A stretch of DNA of 64,000 bases from Streptomyces sp. CC228A (GTDB lineage: Bacteria; Actinomycetota; Actinomycetes; Streptomycetales; Streptomycetaceae): the NCBI RefSeq assembly GCF_021390935.1, contig NZ_JAJPUI010000014.1, positions 17,999 through 81,998 on the forward strand. Reading direction: 5' to 3'. The notes below the pieces were generated by a model. It saw only the letters and a list, made by a program, of their open reading frames with translations, did not search any database and was not told the origin of the DNA. How positions within the stretch are numbered: position 1 is the first letter of the stretch; every line of letters begins with the position of its first letter. This document shows, in pieces, positions 41,980 to 50,623 of this stretch. A program made the translations under genes and the position numbers.

Positions 41980-42894
41980 CTACACCAGCGAGAGGGCGAT
42001 CCCGTCCAGGATGTCGTGTTCGGACACGACCACCTCGCGGGCGCCGACCCGCTCCATGACCTCCCGCAGGACCAGCGCCCCGGCGATGATCACGTCGACC
42101 CGGCCCGGGTGGATGACCGGGATCGCGGCGCGCTCGTCGTGGGTCATGGCCAGGAGCCGGTCGGTGACCTCCGCGACCTGCTCGGCGGAGATGCGGGAGC
42201 CGTGGATGACCGAGGAGTCGTACGCCTCCAGGCCCAGGGCGACGGCCGCGACCGTCGTCACCGAGCCGGCGAGGCCCACCAGCGTGTCCGCCTCGCGCAG
42301 CGGCACGGTCTGCTCGGCCAGGTCCAGGGCGGCCCGGACGTCGGCGCTGATCGCCGCCACCTCGTCCCGCGACGGCGGGTCGGTCCGCACGTGGCGCTCC
42401 GTCAGGCGGACGCAGCCGATGTCCACCGAGCGGGCCGCCCGCGCGTGTTCCGTGCCGACCACGAACTCGGTGGAGCCGCCGCCGATGTCCACGACGAGGT
42501 AGGTGTCGGTGCCGTCGAGCTCCTTGGTGGCGCCCGTGAAGGAGAAGTCGGCCTCCTGGTCGCCGGTGACCACCTCGGGCTCGACGCCCAGGATGTCGCG
42601 CACGCCGCGGACGAAGTCGTCGCGGTTCTCCGCGTCCCGGGACGCGGAGGTCGCCACGAAGCGGAGCTTCTGCGCGCCGAGTTCCTCGATGACGGCGGCG
42701 TACTCGCGGCAGGCCGCGAAGGTGCGCTCCAGCGCCTCGGGCGCCAGCCGGCCCGTGCGGTCCACGCCCTGCCCGAGGCGGACGATCGTCATCCGGCGGT
42801 CGAGGTCGACGACCTCGTCGGTCTCCGGGTCCACGTCCGCCACGAGCAGGCGGATGGAGTTGGTGCCGCAGTCGACGGCCGCCACACGCGTCAC
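41980..42894 (-). CDS. ppx: Ppx/GppA family exopolyphosphatase
   Basis: A 304-residue actin-like ATPase-fold phosphatase: VAAVDCGTNSIRLLVADVDP (phosphate 1), VATSASRDAENRDDFVRGVR, LVVDIGGGSTEFVVGTEHAR (phosphate 2, about residue 140) and LVGLAGSVTTVAAVALGLEA (adenosine-type motif). It hydrolyses polyphosphate or (p)ppGpp 5'-phosphate. GTG 42894 overlaps the DUF501 stop (GTGA). It is the last gene of the eno-ftsB-DUF501-ppx run, a conserved actinobacterial order. Confidence 0.92.
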   Translation of the reverse strand: MTRVAAVDCGTNSIRLLVADVDPETDEVVDLDRRMTIVRLGQGVDRTGRLAPEALERTFAACREYAAVIEELGAQKLRFVATSASRDAENRDDFVRGVRDILGVEPEVVTGDQEADFSFTGATKELDGTDTYLVVDIGGGSTEFVVGTEHARAARSVDIGCVRLTERHVRTDPPSRDEVAAISADVRAALDLAEQTVPLREADTLVGLAGSVTTVAAVALGLEAYDSSVIHGSRISAEQVAEVTDRLLAMTHDERAAIPVIHPGRVDVIIAGALVLREVMERVGAREVVVSEHDILDGIALSLV

Positions 42895-43430
42895 CGTGCG
42901 CCCCCCTCTTCCGCGCGGTCCACCTGGACGCACGGGCCCTTCGCCCACCACTCCGGGAGCATGGCGAGGGCCTCGTCGCCCAGCGGGTTCACGCCGGGGC
43001 CCGCCACCAGGGAGTGGGCCACCAGGACGTGCAGGCACTTCACGCGGTCGGGCATGCCGCCGGCGCTGGGGAAGCCCTCCAGGACCTCGATGGCGTCGCG
43101 GCGGGCGAGGTAGTCCTCGTGCGCGGCGCGGTAGGCGGCGGCGAGTTCCGGGTCCTGCTCCAGCCGCTCCGTCATCTCCTTCATGACGCCGTTCGCCTCC
43201 AGCGTGCCGATCGCCGAGTTGGCGCGGGGGCACGTGAGGTAGTACGTCGTCGGGAAGGGCGTGCCGTCGGGGAGCCGGGGGGCGGTCTCCACCACGTCGG
43301 GCTCGCCGCAGGGGCAGCGGTGCGCGATGGCCCGCAGGCCGCGCGGCGGGCGGCCGAGCTGTTCCTTGAACGCCGCGACGTCGGCCTCGGTCGGCTCGGT
43401 GCGTTCGGTCTGCGGAGGGGGCGTTTCCAT
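42891..43430 (-). CDS. DUF501 domain-containing protein
   Basis: A 179-residue protein with the DUF501 signature: FKEQLGRPPRGLRAIAHRCP, CGEPDVVETAPRLPDGTPFP, TTYYLTCPRANSAIGTLEAN, and DRVKCLHVLVAHSLVAGPGV with GDEALAMLPEWW near the end. Conserved Cys/His residues (HRCPCG, KCLHVLVAH) suggest metal binding. It is co-transcribed with ppx (4-base overlap) and 35 bases after ftsB. Function unknown; the gene is conserved in actinobacteria. Confidence 0.92.
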   Translation of the reverse strand: METPPPQTERTEPTEADVAAFKEQLGRPPRGLRAIAHRCPCGEPDVVETAPRLPDGTPFPTTYYLTCPRANSAIGTLEANGVMKEMTERLEQDPELAAAYRAAHEDYLARRDAIEVLEGFPSAGGMPDRVKCLHVLVAHSLVAGPGVNPLGDEALAMLPEWWAKGPCVQVDRAEEGGAR

Positions 43431-43465
43431 GCCTGCCTTGTGCCTGCCTTGTTCCTGTGGGCGTA

Positions 43466-43942
43466 CTAGCGGTCCTGCTGGACGGCGCGGTCGACGCCGT
43501 CCCAGACGTTCGAGTACCAGGGCCGGCCGCTGCCTTCCTGGTCCTGGCGGCGCTCGGGCGCCGCCTCGGGGTCGTTCATGGTGAAGGCGGTCTCGCCGGG
43601 CATCACGTAGTGCAGGTGCTCGCGGGCGAGGCGCCGGATGTAGGCGTCGTCCTGGAGGCGGGCCTTCTCGTCGCGCAGCTCCTCGACGCGGGCCGCGGCC
43701 TCCTCGGCGAGCCGCTCCTGCTCGGCGATCTCGCCGCGCTGGGAGACGTACTGCCGCATCGGGTAGGCGAGCGCCACGATCATCGAGCAGACGACGAGGG
43801 CGAGGAACGCGGCCCGGCCGGTGAGCCGGGAGCGGCGCGCCTGGCGGCGGTTCTGGGAGCGGTAGACGCGGGCGGCGGTCTGCTCGCCCAGCAGCCGCAG
43901 CCTGGTCGCGGTGGAGAACCGGTCCCGGTTCTGCGTCGCCAT
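43466..43942 (-). CDS. Septum formation initiator (FtsB/DivIC-like)
   Basis: A 158-residue bitopic protein: basic cytoplasmic N-terminus of about 45 residues, one membrane helix (TGRAAFLALVVCSMIVALAY, about residues 41-61), then a coiled coil QRGEIAEQERLAEEAAARVE, ELRDEKARLQDDAYIRRLAR and the family motif AREHLHYVMPGETAF. The layout is that of FtsB/DivIC, which connect FtsL and FtsQ at the division septum. It follows eno by 115 bases. Confidence 0.93.
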   Translation of the reverse strand: MATQNRDRFSTATRLRLLGEQTAARVYRSQNRRQARRSRLTGRAAFLALVVCSMIVALAYPMRQYVSQRGEIAEQERLAEEAAARVEELRDEKARLQDDAYIRRLAREHLHYVMPGETAFTMNDPEAAPERRQDQEGSGRPWYSNVWDGVDRAVQQDR

Positions 43943-44057
43943 CGGCTCGCTCCTCCTTCGCCCCCACGTACACGTACGACGTCCCCGGACACGGTACGGG
44001 ACCGTGGCCGGGGACGTCCGCGAACCACCGGGTCAGCGGACCCGGTGCCCGCCGCGC

Positions 44058-45347
44058 CTACTGGTTGGCGGAGCGGAACCGCGGGAAGGCGCTGCGGCCG
44101 GCGTACACCGCGGCGTCGTCGAGGATCTCCTCGATGCGCAGCAGCTGGTTGTACTTGGCGACGCGCTCGGAGCGGGCCGGGGCGCCGGTCTTGATCTGGC
44201 CGCAGTTGGTGGCGACGGCGAGGTCGGCGATGGTGACGTCCTCGGTCTCGCCGGAGCGGTGGGACATCATGCACTTGAAGCCGTTGCGCTGGGCCAGCTC
44301 GACGGCGTCCAGGGTCTCGGTGAGCGAGCCGATCTGGTTCACCTTGACGAGCAGGGCGTTGGCGGCGCTCTCCTCGATGCCGCGGGCCAGGCGCTCCGGG
44401 TTGGTGACGAACAGGTCGTCACCGACGAGCTGGACCCGGGAGCCGAGCTTCTCGGTGATGGTCTTCCAGCCGTCCCAGTCGTCCTCGAACAGCGGGTCCT
44501 CGATGGAGACCAGCGGGTACGCCTCGACGAGCTCGGCGTAGTAGTCGGTCATCTCGGCGGCCGTGCGGGACTTGCCCTCGAACGCGTAGGCGCCGTCCTT
44601 GTAGAACTCGGACGCGGCGACGTCGAGCGCCAGGGCGATGTCCTTGCCCGGGGTGTAGCCGGCCTGCTTGATGGCCTCCACGATGAGGTCGAGCGCGGCG
44701 CGGTTGGAGTCCAGGTTCGGGGCGAAGCCGCCCTCGTCGCCGAGGCCGGTGGACAGGCCCTTGTCCTTCAGGACCTTCTTGAGGGTGTGGTAGACCTCGG
44801 TGCCCCAGCGCAGGGCCTCGGAGAAGGACTCCGCGCCGATCGGGGCGATCATGAACTCCTGGATGTCCACGTTGGAGTCGGCGTGCGAGCCGCCGTTCAG
44901 GATGTTCATCATGGGCACCGGCAGCAGGTGCGCGTTCGGGCCGCCGAGGTAGCGGAAGAGCGGCAGGTCGGACGCCTCGGCGGCGGCGTGGGCCACGGCG
45001 AGGGAGACGCCGAGGATGGCGTTGGCGCCGAGCGAGGACTTGTCCGGGGTGGCGTCCAGGTCGAACATCGCCTGGTCGATCAGCCGCTGCTCGGTGGCGT
45101 CGTAGCCGACGAGCTCCGGGCCGATCTGCTCGATGACGGCGAGCACGGCCTTCTCGACACCCTTGCCGAGGTAGCGGTCCTTGTCACCGTCGCGGAGCTC
45201 GAGGGCCTCGAACGCTCCGGTGGAGGCACCGGACGGCACGGCAGCACGGCCGGTGCTGCCGTCGTCGAGGCCGACCTCGACCTCGACCGTGGGATTGCCT
45301 CGGGAGTCCAGGATTTCCCGGGCTACGACGACGTCGATGGACGGCAC
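44058..45347 (-). CDS. eno: Enolase
   Basis: A 429-residue glycolytic enolase, converting 2-phosphoglycerate to phosphoenolpyruvate. Seen are VVAREILDSRGNPTVEVEVG at the start, VPSGASTGAFEALELRDGDK, PMMNILNGGSHADSNVDIQE (about 155), GDEGGFAPNL (about 205), SIEDPLFEDDWDGW (metal Glu), VGDDLFVTNP (about 315) and KCMMSHRSGETEDVTIADLA (about 365). GTG 45347 has AGGAGATG upstream; ATG 45353 is an in-frame alternative. The 300-base spacer before it contains the rpfA terminator and a TAGGCT -10-like site. Confidence 0.97.
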   Translation of the reverse strand: MPSIDVVVAREILDSRGNPTVEVEVGLDDGSTGRAAVPSGASTGAFEALELRDGDKDRYLGKGVEKAVLAVIEQIGPELVGYDATEQRLIDQAMFDLDATPDKSSLGANAILGVSLAVAHAAAEASDLPLFRYLGGPNAHLLPVPMMNILNGGSHADSNVDIQEFMIAPIGAESFSEALRWGTEVYHTLKKVLKDKGLSTGLGDEGGFAPNLDSNRAALDLIVEAIKQAGYTPGKDIALALDVAASEFYKDGAYAFEGKSRTAAEMTDYYAELVEAYPLVSIEDPLFEDDWDGWKTITEKLGSRVQLVGDDLFVTNPERLARGIEESAANALLVKVNQIGSLTETLDAVELAQRNGFKCMMSHRSGETEDVTIADLAVATNCGQIKTGAPARSERVAKYNQLLRIEEILDDAAVYAGRSAFPRFRSANQ

Positions 45348-45584
45348 GAGCATCTCCTTCTGGGATGTGACGCGTGGAGTGCAGGATCTTTGGCCTTGCG
45401 GCAAGAGCCTAACCGGCGGGGCCGCCGCGCCCGGCGACTGCCCGCCCCCTGGGACGAAAAAGGACACAAAGACCGGTGGTTCCGGACGAATGGACACCAT
45501 TCCTACCAGCGGGTAACCCCGATGAGCAGGGCTTTTCTCATCCGTCCTGGCCCGTTTTCTGATGGTTTGCCATGGACGGAAGGA

Positions 45585-45630
45585 GGCCCCGGCCCGACGC
45601 GCACGGGGGAGGGCGCGTCGGGCCGGGGCC
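45585..45630 (-). terminator. 18-bp perfect hairpin downstream of the rpfA-type gene
   Basis: GGCCCCGGCCCGACGCGC (45585-45602) and GCGCGTCGGGCCGGGGCC (45613-45630) are perfect complements around a ten-base loop. It starts 17 bases after the rpf stop codon (leftward). It lacks a U-tract but is a strong stem; it probably ends the rpfA-type transcript before eno. Confidence 0.85.
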
Positions 45631-45646
45631 GGTCCGGTGCGGCCGG

Positions 45647-46363
45647 TCAGCTCAGGTGGAGCTGCTGGCCCGGGTAGATGAGGTCGGCGTCCTCGACGAT
45701 GTCCTCGTTGAGCTCGAAGAGCTTCTTCCAGCCGCCCTTCACGCCCTGCTTCTCGGCGATGGTGCCGAGGGTGTCGCCGGCCACGACGGTGTACTCGCCG
45801 TCGCCCTTCTTGACCGCCTTCGGCTTGGCCGGGGCGGTGGACGGGGCGGACGAGCGGGTCTCGGCGCGCGAGGCGCGGTCCTCGGACTGCGCGGCCTTCG
45901 GCTGCGCCTTCGGCGCGGCCTGGGCCTTGGGCTGCGCCTTCGGCTTGGGCTGGGCCTTCGGCGCGGCCTGGGCGGCACCGCCGCCGTACGCGGCGTTGGA
46001 CAGGCCCACGCCGCAGTGCGGCCAGGCGCCCTTGCCCTGGCCCGCGAGGACCTTCTCGGCTATGTCGATCTGCTGGGACTTGCTGGCCAGGTTGGCCGTC
46101 GGGGCGTACTTGGTGCCGCCGTACGCGGCCCAGGTGGAGGCGCTGAACTGCAGGCCGCCGTAGTAGCCGTTGCCGGTGTTGATGGACCAGTTGCCGCCGG
46201 ACTCGCACTGGGCGACGCGGTCCCACTCCGCGGCGGTGGCGGCGTTGGCGTTGGTGGCGGCCATCAGCGGCGCGGCCACGGCGGCGCCGGTGATCCCGGC
46301 GAACGCGGCGAATCGGACGGCCTTGGACGGGCGACGGTGCTTGCCCTTGCCGGAAAGCAGCAT
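45647..46363 (-). CDS. rpfA: Resuscitation-promoting factor with LysM domain (RpfA-type)
   Basis: A 238-residue secreted muralytic enzyme. The signal peptide (FAGITGAAVAAPLMAATNAN, cleavage near ANAATA) is followed by the transglycosylase-like Rpf domain: AAEWDRVAQCESGGNWSINT, GNGYYGGLQFSASTWAAYGG with the catalytic Glu in CESGG (about residue 54). A Lys/Pro/Ala linker leads to a C-terminal LysM domain (YTVVAGDTLGTIAEKQGVKG...LIYPGQQLHLS). It cleaves peptidoglycan during spore germination and growth. ATG 46363 has GAGGAG upstream. It is preceded by a c-di-AMP riboswitch. Confidence 0.95.
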   Translation of the reverse strand: MLLSGKGKHRRPSKAVRFAAFAGITGAAVAAPLMAATNANAATAAEWDRVAQCESGGNWSINTGNGYYGGLQFSASTWAAYGGTKYAPTANLASKSQQIDIAEKVLAGQGKGAWPHCGVGLSNAAYGGGAAQAAPKAQPKPKAQPKAQAAPKAQPKAAQSEDRASRAETRSSAPSTAPAKPKAVKKGDGEYTVVAGDTLGTIAEKQGVKGGWKKLFELNEDIVEDADLIYPGQQLHLS

Positions 46364-46383
46364 GGCGTATCTCCTCACCGACG

Positions 46384-46548
46384 CCTGCGAGGTGAGCTGT
46401 CGGGTTCGGGCGGGGAGTCGCCCGGCCGCGTGTGCGCCCTGTCGGACGCGCGGCTTCACCCCAAGCCGGTGGCCGGCCGTCTCTCGACGGCCGGACCCGG
46501 CACTTACCTTGGGTCCCCCGCTCCTGCCTGCGGCGCGCGAAGCGTCGA
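46384..46548 (-). promoter_or_regulatory. ydaO/yuaA c-di-AMP riboswitch
   Basis: In the 5' leader, read on the minus strand, the conserved aptamer blocks appear in order: CGCTT, then AGCGGGGGACCCAAGG, then GGCTTGGGGTGAAGCC, then a closing segment near CCCGACAGCTCACC. These are the core of the ydaO class, which binds c-di-AMP. Such riboswitches are well known upstream of Streptomyces rpfA and reduce its expression when c-di-AMP is high. Boundaries are approximate. Confidence 0.9.
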
Positions 46549-46804
46549 CTGTTCCCGTCGGCCGTCGGCAGGATTCGGCGTACCGGTCGGCGGGGCCCGC
46601 GGTGGCGAGCGGTCATGACCGTAAACAGAAAGCCGGTGCGAGTTCAAAGGGGGACATCGGGCTCAAACCCGGCGCGTGCGCCCCCTTTTGTCGTGCATTT
46701 GTGCAGGTGAGCCCTGGACTGCGGCGACTTGGGGGCGACTGGGAGCCACTTGGAGCGAAGAGACTCTTGTCTCACTTCGACGGAAGCGGACATTCCGCCC
46801 GTAA

Positions 46805-47854
46805 CTACCCTTGTTCCTGCCCCAGATCGAGGCTCTGACCAGGCAGGATGAGGTCGGGGTCATCACCCACGACCTCGCGGTTCGCGCCGTAGAGCGCCGT
46901 CCAGCCGCCGGGCACCTCGTGGGTGTCCGCGATGGCCCACAGGTTGTCGCCCGGCTGCACCGTGTACGTGCCGTCGGCCGGGGCGCCGTCGAGGCCCCGT
47001 GCCGCGGCGTCGCCGCGCGAGGCGTGCCGCCCGGTCCCCGCTCCTCGGCCACCGCTCCCGGAGCGGTCGCCTCCGCGCCCTCGGTGCCGGGTGCCTCGGA
47101 GTCCTCCGCGGCCTCCTCCTTGGCCGGTTCGCCGCGGTGCTTGCCGGTACCGGGCGCGGGGTCGGGGCGGTGCCGGGGGCGGGCACCGCGCTCCCCTCGG
47201 CGGCGGCCTCGGTCCCGTCCTCCTCGGCGGGCGCGGTGGAGGGCTGCGCGGACGGGGAGGCGGGGGCGGAGGCGCCGGGAGCGGCGGACCCGGTGGAGGC
47301 CGCGTCCGGTCCGGCGGCGCCCTCGGCGGCACCGGACGATTCCGACGTGTCGGAGGTGCCGCCCTCACCCCCTGGTCGGCCGTGTCGTCGGCCGCGCCGG
47401 CCTCGGCCGTGTCCTCGCCGGTGGCGGTGGTCTCCTGGCCGCTGCCCGGCGGGGTCGTGGCGGCGGCTCCGCCGCCGACCGCGGTACCCAGGCCGGCGAT
47501 CGGCGCGCAGGTCTCCCACGCCTTCGCGCCCTGCGCCGCGAACACCCGCTCGGCCACGGCCATCTGCTCGGCGCGGGTGGCCAGGTCGGCGCGGGGCGCG
47601 TAGTCGGTGCCGCCGTACGCCTGCCAGGTCTCCTGGGAGAACTGCAGCCCGCCGTAGTAGCCGTTGCCGAGGTCCGCGCTCCACAGCCCGCCGGTCTCGC
47701 ACTCGGCGACCCGGTCCCAGGTCGCGGCGTCCGCCGCCGACGCGGAGCCGGCACCGAGCAGGGGCAGGGCGATCGCTGATCCGGTCACCCCCGCCGCGAC
47801 GACGAGGGCAGGAGCCTGACGGGGGCGACGGTGTCGTCCGTTCCCGGAGCGCAT
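46805..47854 (-). CDS. Second Rpf/LysM secreted protein, middle frameshifted
   Basis: The N-terminus has a signal peptide and an Rpf domain (AATWDRVAECETGGLWSADL, GNGYYGGLQFSQETWQAYGG); the C-terminus is a LysM domain (YTVQPGDNLWAIADTHEVPG...LILPGQSLDLGQ). The linker reads as plausible acidic/Ser/Thr-rich sequence only when the frame is changed three times: GTSDTSESSGAAEGAAGPDA in one frame, then KHRGEPAKEEAAEDSEAPGT in the next, then the LysM frame. Three one-base deletions explain this and leave the stop in frame. The neighbour is the rpfA-type gene; both modules cleave and bind peptidoglycan. Confidence 0.85.
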   Translation of the reverse strand: MRSGNGRHRRPRQAPALVVAAGVTGSAIALPLLGAGSASAADAATWDRVAECETGGLWSADLGNGYYGGLQFSQETWQAYGGTDYAPRADLATRAEQMAVAERVFAAQGAKAWETCAPIAGLGTAVGGGAAATTPPGSGQETTATGEDTAEAGAADDTADQGVRAAPPTRRNRPVPPRAPPDRTRPPPGPPLPAPPPPPPRPRSPPPRPPRRTGPRPPPRGARCPPPAPPRPRARYRQAPRRTGQGGGRGGLRGTRHRGRGGDRSGSGGRGAGTGRHASRGDAAARGLDGAPADGTYTVQPGDNLWAIADTHEVPGGWTALYGANREVVGDDPDLILPGQSLDLGQEQG

Positions 47855-47966
47855 GCGTTGGGCCTTTCGCGTGACTGCTGAGGTGACGGTGAACGTAGGC
47901 CATTCGCACGTGCATCACAAGTCGATGCAGAGGAGATCACGCGTAGATCACAGCCTTGACGGAGTG

Positions 47967-49235
47967 TCACGGCCTTTCCGGGGTGAACCGGACAGGTAGG
48001 GTGCGCAGCCCCCGCATGATGAGCCCGCCGCGCCACCGGAGTTCGTCCGGTTCCACCGCGAGGTCGAGGTCGGGGAGGCGGGTCAGCAGGGTCGCCAGCG
48101 CGGTCTGCCCCTCCAGCCGGGCGAGCGGTGCGCCCAGGCAGTAGTGGATGCCGTGCCCGTACCCCAGATGCTGGTTGTCGGTCCGGGCGAGGTCCAGGGT
48201 GTCGGGGTCGGCGAACCGCTCCGGGTCGCGGTCGGCGGCGGCGAGCACGACGAGGACGGGGTCGCCGCGTCCGATCGCCTGCCCGCCGAGGGTGAGCGGC
48301 TCGGTGGCGAACCGCCAGGTGGCGAGCTCCACGGGCCCGTCGTAGCGCAGGAGTTCCTCCACACCGGTGGCGAGCAGGCCGGTCTCCCCCGCGGCCAGGG
48401 AGCGCTGGAGGCGCGCGCGCTGCGCGGGGTGGCGCAGCAGGGCGTACGTGCCGTTCCCGATGAGGTTGACGGTGGTCTCGAAGCCGGCGAACAGCAGGAT
48501 GAACGCCATGGCGGCGGCCTCGTTCTCGGTGAGGTGCTCGCCGTGGTCGGAGGCGCGGATGAGCCCGGAGATCAGGTCCTCCGCCCCCTCGTGCCCCCGG
48601 TCCTCGCGCTTGCGGTGGATGAGCTCCACGAGGTAGGCCCGCATCCGCTTCACGGCCCTGGCGACGCCGCCGCGGGGGGCGTTGCCGTGCCGGATCATCT
48701 GGCCTGCCCAGTCGCGGAAGTCGTCCTGGTCCTCCCGCGGCACGCCGAGCAGGTCGCAAATCGCGTAAATGGGGAGGGGGAAGGCGAAGTCGTGGATGAG
48801 GTCGGCCTCGCCCTTTGCGGCGAAGTCGTCGATCAGCGAGTCGGTCAGCTCCTGCACGCGGGGCGCGAACGCGGCGACCCGGCGCGGCGTGAACGCCTTC
48901 GACACGAGCCGGCGCAGCCGGGTGTGGTCCGGCGGGTCGATGTTGAGCAGGTGCGTCATCAGCTCGGCCTTGCGCTCCCCCGGGATGCCCGTCCTGCCCT
49001 TGGCGTGGGCGGGCTCGTCGTGGTGCGCGGGGTTCTTGCTGAGCCGCTGGTCGGCGAGCGCCTGCCGGGCGTCGGCGTACCGGGTGACCAGCCAGGCGTC
49101 GACGCCGCTGGGCAGCCGCGTCCGGTGGACGGGCGCGTGCTCCCGCAGCCAGGCGTACGCCGGGTACGGGTCGGCGGCGAACTCCCAGGTGAAGAGCTCG
49201 GGCGGGGTGTCGGGGCCGTGGTGCGGGACGTTCAC
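47967..49235 (-). CDS. Cytochrome P450
   Basis: A 422-residue bacterial class I P450. The I-helix oxygen-binding motif is LLFAGFETTVNLIGNGTYAL (about residue 245), the ExxR helix ATGVEELLRYDG (about 290), and the haem-binding loop LGYGHGIHYCLGAPLARLEG with axial Cys (about 360). WRFATEPLTLGGQAIGRGDP is the strand before. GTG 49235 is the best start. Ferredoxin partners are not in the neighbourhood. Substrate cannot be predicted. Confidence 0.93.
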   Translation of the reverse strand: MNVPHHGPDTPPELFTWEFAADPYPAYAWLREHAPVHRTRLPSGVDAWLVTRYADARQALADQRLSKNPAHHDEPAHAKGRTGIPGERKAELMTHLLNIDPPDHTRLRRLVSKAFTPRRVAAFAPRVQELTDSLIDDFAAKGEADLIHDFAFPLPIYAICDLLGVPREDQDDFRDWAGQMIRHGNAPRGGVARAVKRMRAYLVELIHRKREDRGHEGAEDLISGLIRASDHGEHLTENEAAAMAFILLFAGFETTVNLIGNGTYALLRHPAQRARLQRSLAAGETGLLATGVEELLRYDGPVELATWRFATEPLTLGGQAIGRGDPVLVVLAAADRDPERFADPDTLDLARTDNQHLGYGHGIHYCLGAPLARLEGQTALATLLTRLPDLDLAVEPDELRWRGGLIMRGLRTLPVRFTPERP

Positions 49236-49288
49236 CCCCCGACGGTATCCGCCCGCCCGGCAGCCCGGACGGGCACGCCCCGCGCCGG

Positions 49289-49493
49289 AGGCCCGCCGCC
49301 CGCCGCCCCAACGGGACGCCCTGCCCCAGAGGCCCGCCGCCCGCCGCCCCAACGGGACGCCCTGCCCCAGAGGCCCGCCGCCCGCCGCCCCAACGGGACG
49401 CCCTGCCCCGGAGGCCCGCCGCCCGCCGCCCCAGCGGGACGCCCTGCCCCGGAGGCCCGCCGCCCGCCGCCCCAGGGTCCTTGGGACGTCCTA
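49289..49493. repeat. 41-bp tandem repeat between P450 and mazG
   Basis: The unit AGGCCCGCCGCCCGCCGCCC continuing CAACGGGACGCCCTGCCCCAG begins at 49289, 49330, 49371, 49412 and 49453, an exact 41-base period. The first four copies are nearly identical; the fifth is partial and merges into the hairpin that follows. It lies in the 365-base gap upstream of the P450 gene, which holds no gene. Confidence 0.95.
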
Positions 49494-49508
49494 GGGTCCC
49501 AAGGACCC
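49475..49508. terminator. 13-bp perfect hairpin after mazG
   Basis: GGGTCCTTGGGAC (49475-49487) pairs perfectly with GTCCCAAGGACCC (49496-49508) around GTCCTAGG. It lies 93 bases beyond the mazG stop on the minus strand, so it may be its terminator. Below it is the repeat array. Confidence 0.65.
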
Positions 49509-49600
49509 CAAAGGCCCCAGGCGTCGCAGGGGCCCCAGGCGTCGCAGAGGGCGCCAGGCGTCCCGGAGGTCCCGGGCGCCCGGGGGTCCCGACGCGGGGG

Positions 49601-50575
49601 TCACGCCTGCGGGCGTTCCGCCGTGCGGATGGCGTCGCGGTAGGCGCGGGCGGCCGCGCGAAGGGCGGCCTCGGGGTCGACGCCGTCCGCCTCCGCGCGC
49701 ACGGCCATGGCCAGCAGCTCGTAGCCGACGCCCTGCCCGCCGGGCAGCGGGACGTCCAGGCCCGCCGTGCGGACGCGGCTCGCGAGCTTGGCCGCCAGGG
49801 CGAGGCCGGGCTGACCCAGCGGGATGCCGTCCGTCACGGACGTGCGCTGCTTCTCCGCCGCCTTCGTGCGCAGCCAGTGCGCCTTGACCTCCTCGGGCGT
49901 CTCGGCGTGCTCGTCGCCGAAGACGTGCGGGTGGCGGTGGACGAGCTTGTCGACGAGGGTGGCCGCCACGTCGTCGAGCGAGAACGGCTCCTCCGGGTCC
50001 TCCTCCGCGATGCGGGCGTGGAAGACCACCTGGAGCAGGACGTCGCCGAGTTCCTCCCGCAGCTCCCCGCGCTCGCCGTCCTCGATCGCCTCCACCAGCT
50101 CGTACGCCTCCTCGATGGCGTACTTGGCGAGGCCCCGGTGGGTCTGCCGGGACGACCAGGGGCACGCGCGGCGGATGCGGTCCATGACCTCGACGAGGTC
50201 CAGCAGCCGGGCCCCCGGCAGGTCGTACGAGCCAGGGAGCAGCTCCAGGTCGGGCAGGGCGGCGCGGCCGGAGCCGGCGAGGCGGGCCAGGCCGTCGGTG
50301 AGCGCCCGGTCGCCCTCGCCGGACGCCAGGACCACCGCGGTGCGGGCGCCGTCCGCGCACCAGGCGGCCAGGTCCTGCGCCGCGGGCTCCGCGAGGTCGA
50401 CGGTGACGCCCGCCTCGCGGAGGTACGGCAGCTGCGGGTGGTGCGGGTCGGCGCAGAGCACCCGGTCGGCGGCGTGCAGGACCTGCCAGGCGGGCCAGGA
50501 CAGCAGTCCGGGGGCCACCCGGTGGCTGGCGGTGAGGAGGACGATGCGGCCGGCTGCGGGGGCTTCGACGTTCAC
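49601..50575 (-). CDS. mazG: MazG family nucleotide pyrophosphohydrolase
   Basis: A 324-residue protein: an N-terminal domain with a tetrapyrrole-methylase-like fold remnant (IVLLTASHRVAPGLLSWPAW...LPGSYDLPGARLLDLVEVMD) and a C-terminal MazG domain (about residues 130-215) with CPWSSRQTHRGLAKYAIEEA, EEAYELVEAIEDGERGELRE and ELGDVLLQVVFHARIAEEDP, the metal-binding EExxE and ExxD motifs. It removes non-canonical NTPs. GTG 50575 is the start. It is 48 bases after the SurA-like lipoprotein gene on the same strand. Confidence 0.92.
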   Translation of the reverse strand: MNVEAPAAGRIVLLTASHRVAPGLLSWPAWQVLHAADRVLCADPHHPQLPYLREAGVTVDLAEPAAQDLAAWCADGARTAVVLASGEGDRALTDGLARLAGSGRAALPDLELLPGSYDLPGARLLDLVEVMDRIRRACPWSSRQTHRGLAKYAIEEAYELVEAIEDGERGELREELGDVLLQVVFHARIAEEDPEEPFSLDDVAATLVDKLVHRHPHVFGDEHAETPEEVKAHWLRTKAAEKQRTSVTDGIPLGQPGLALAAKLASRVRTAGLDVPLPGGQGVGYELLAMAVRAEADGVDPEAALRAAARAYRDAIRTAERPQA

Positions 50576-50623
50576 CCCACGAACCTACCGCCCGCCGCCG
50601 CGCGCCCCCGCGCCCGGCGGGGT

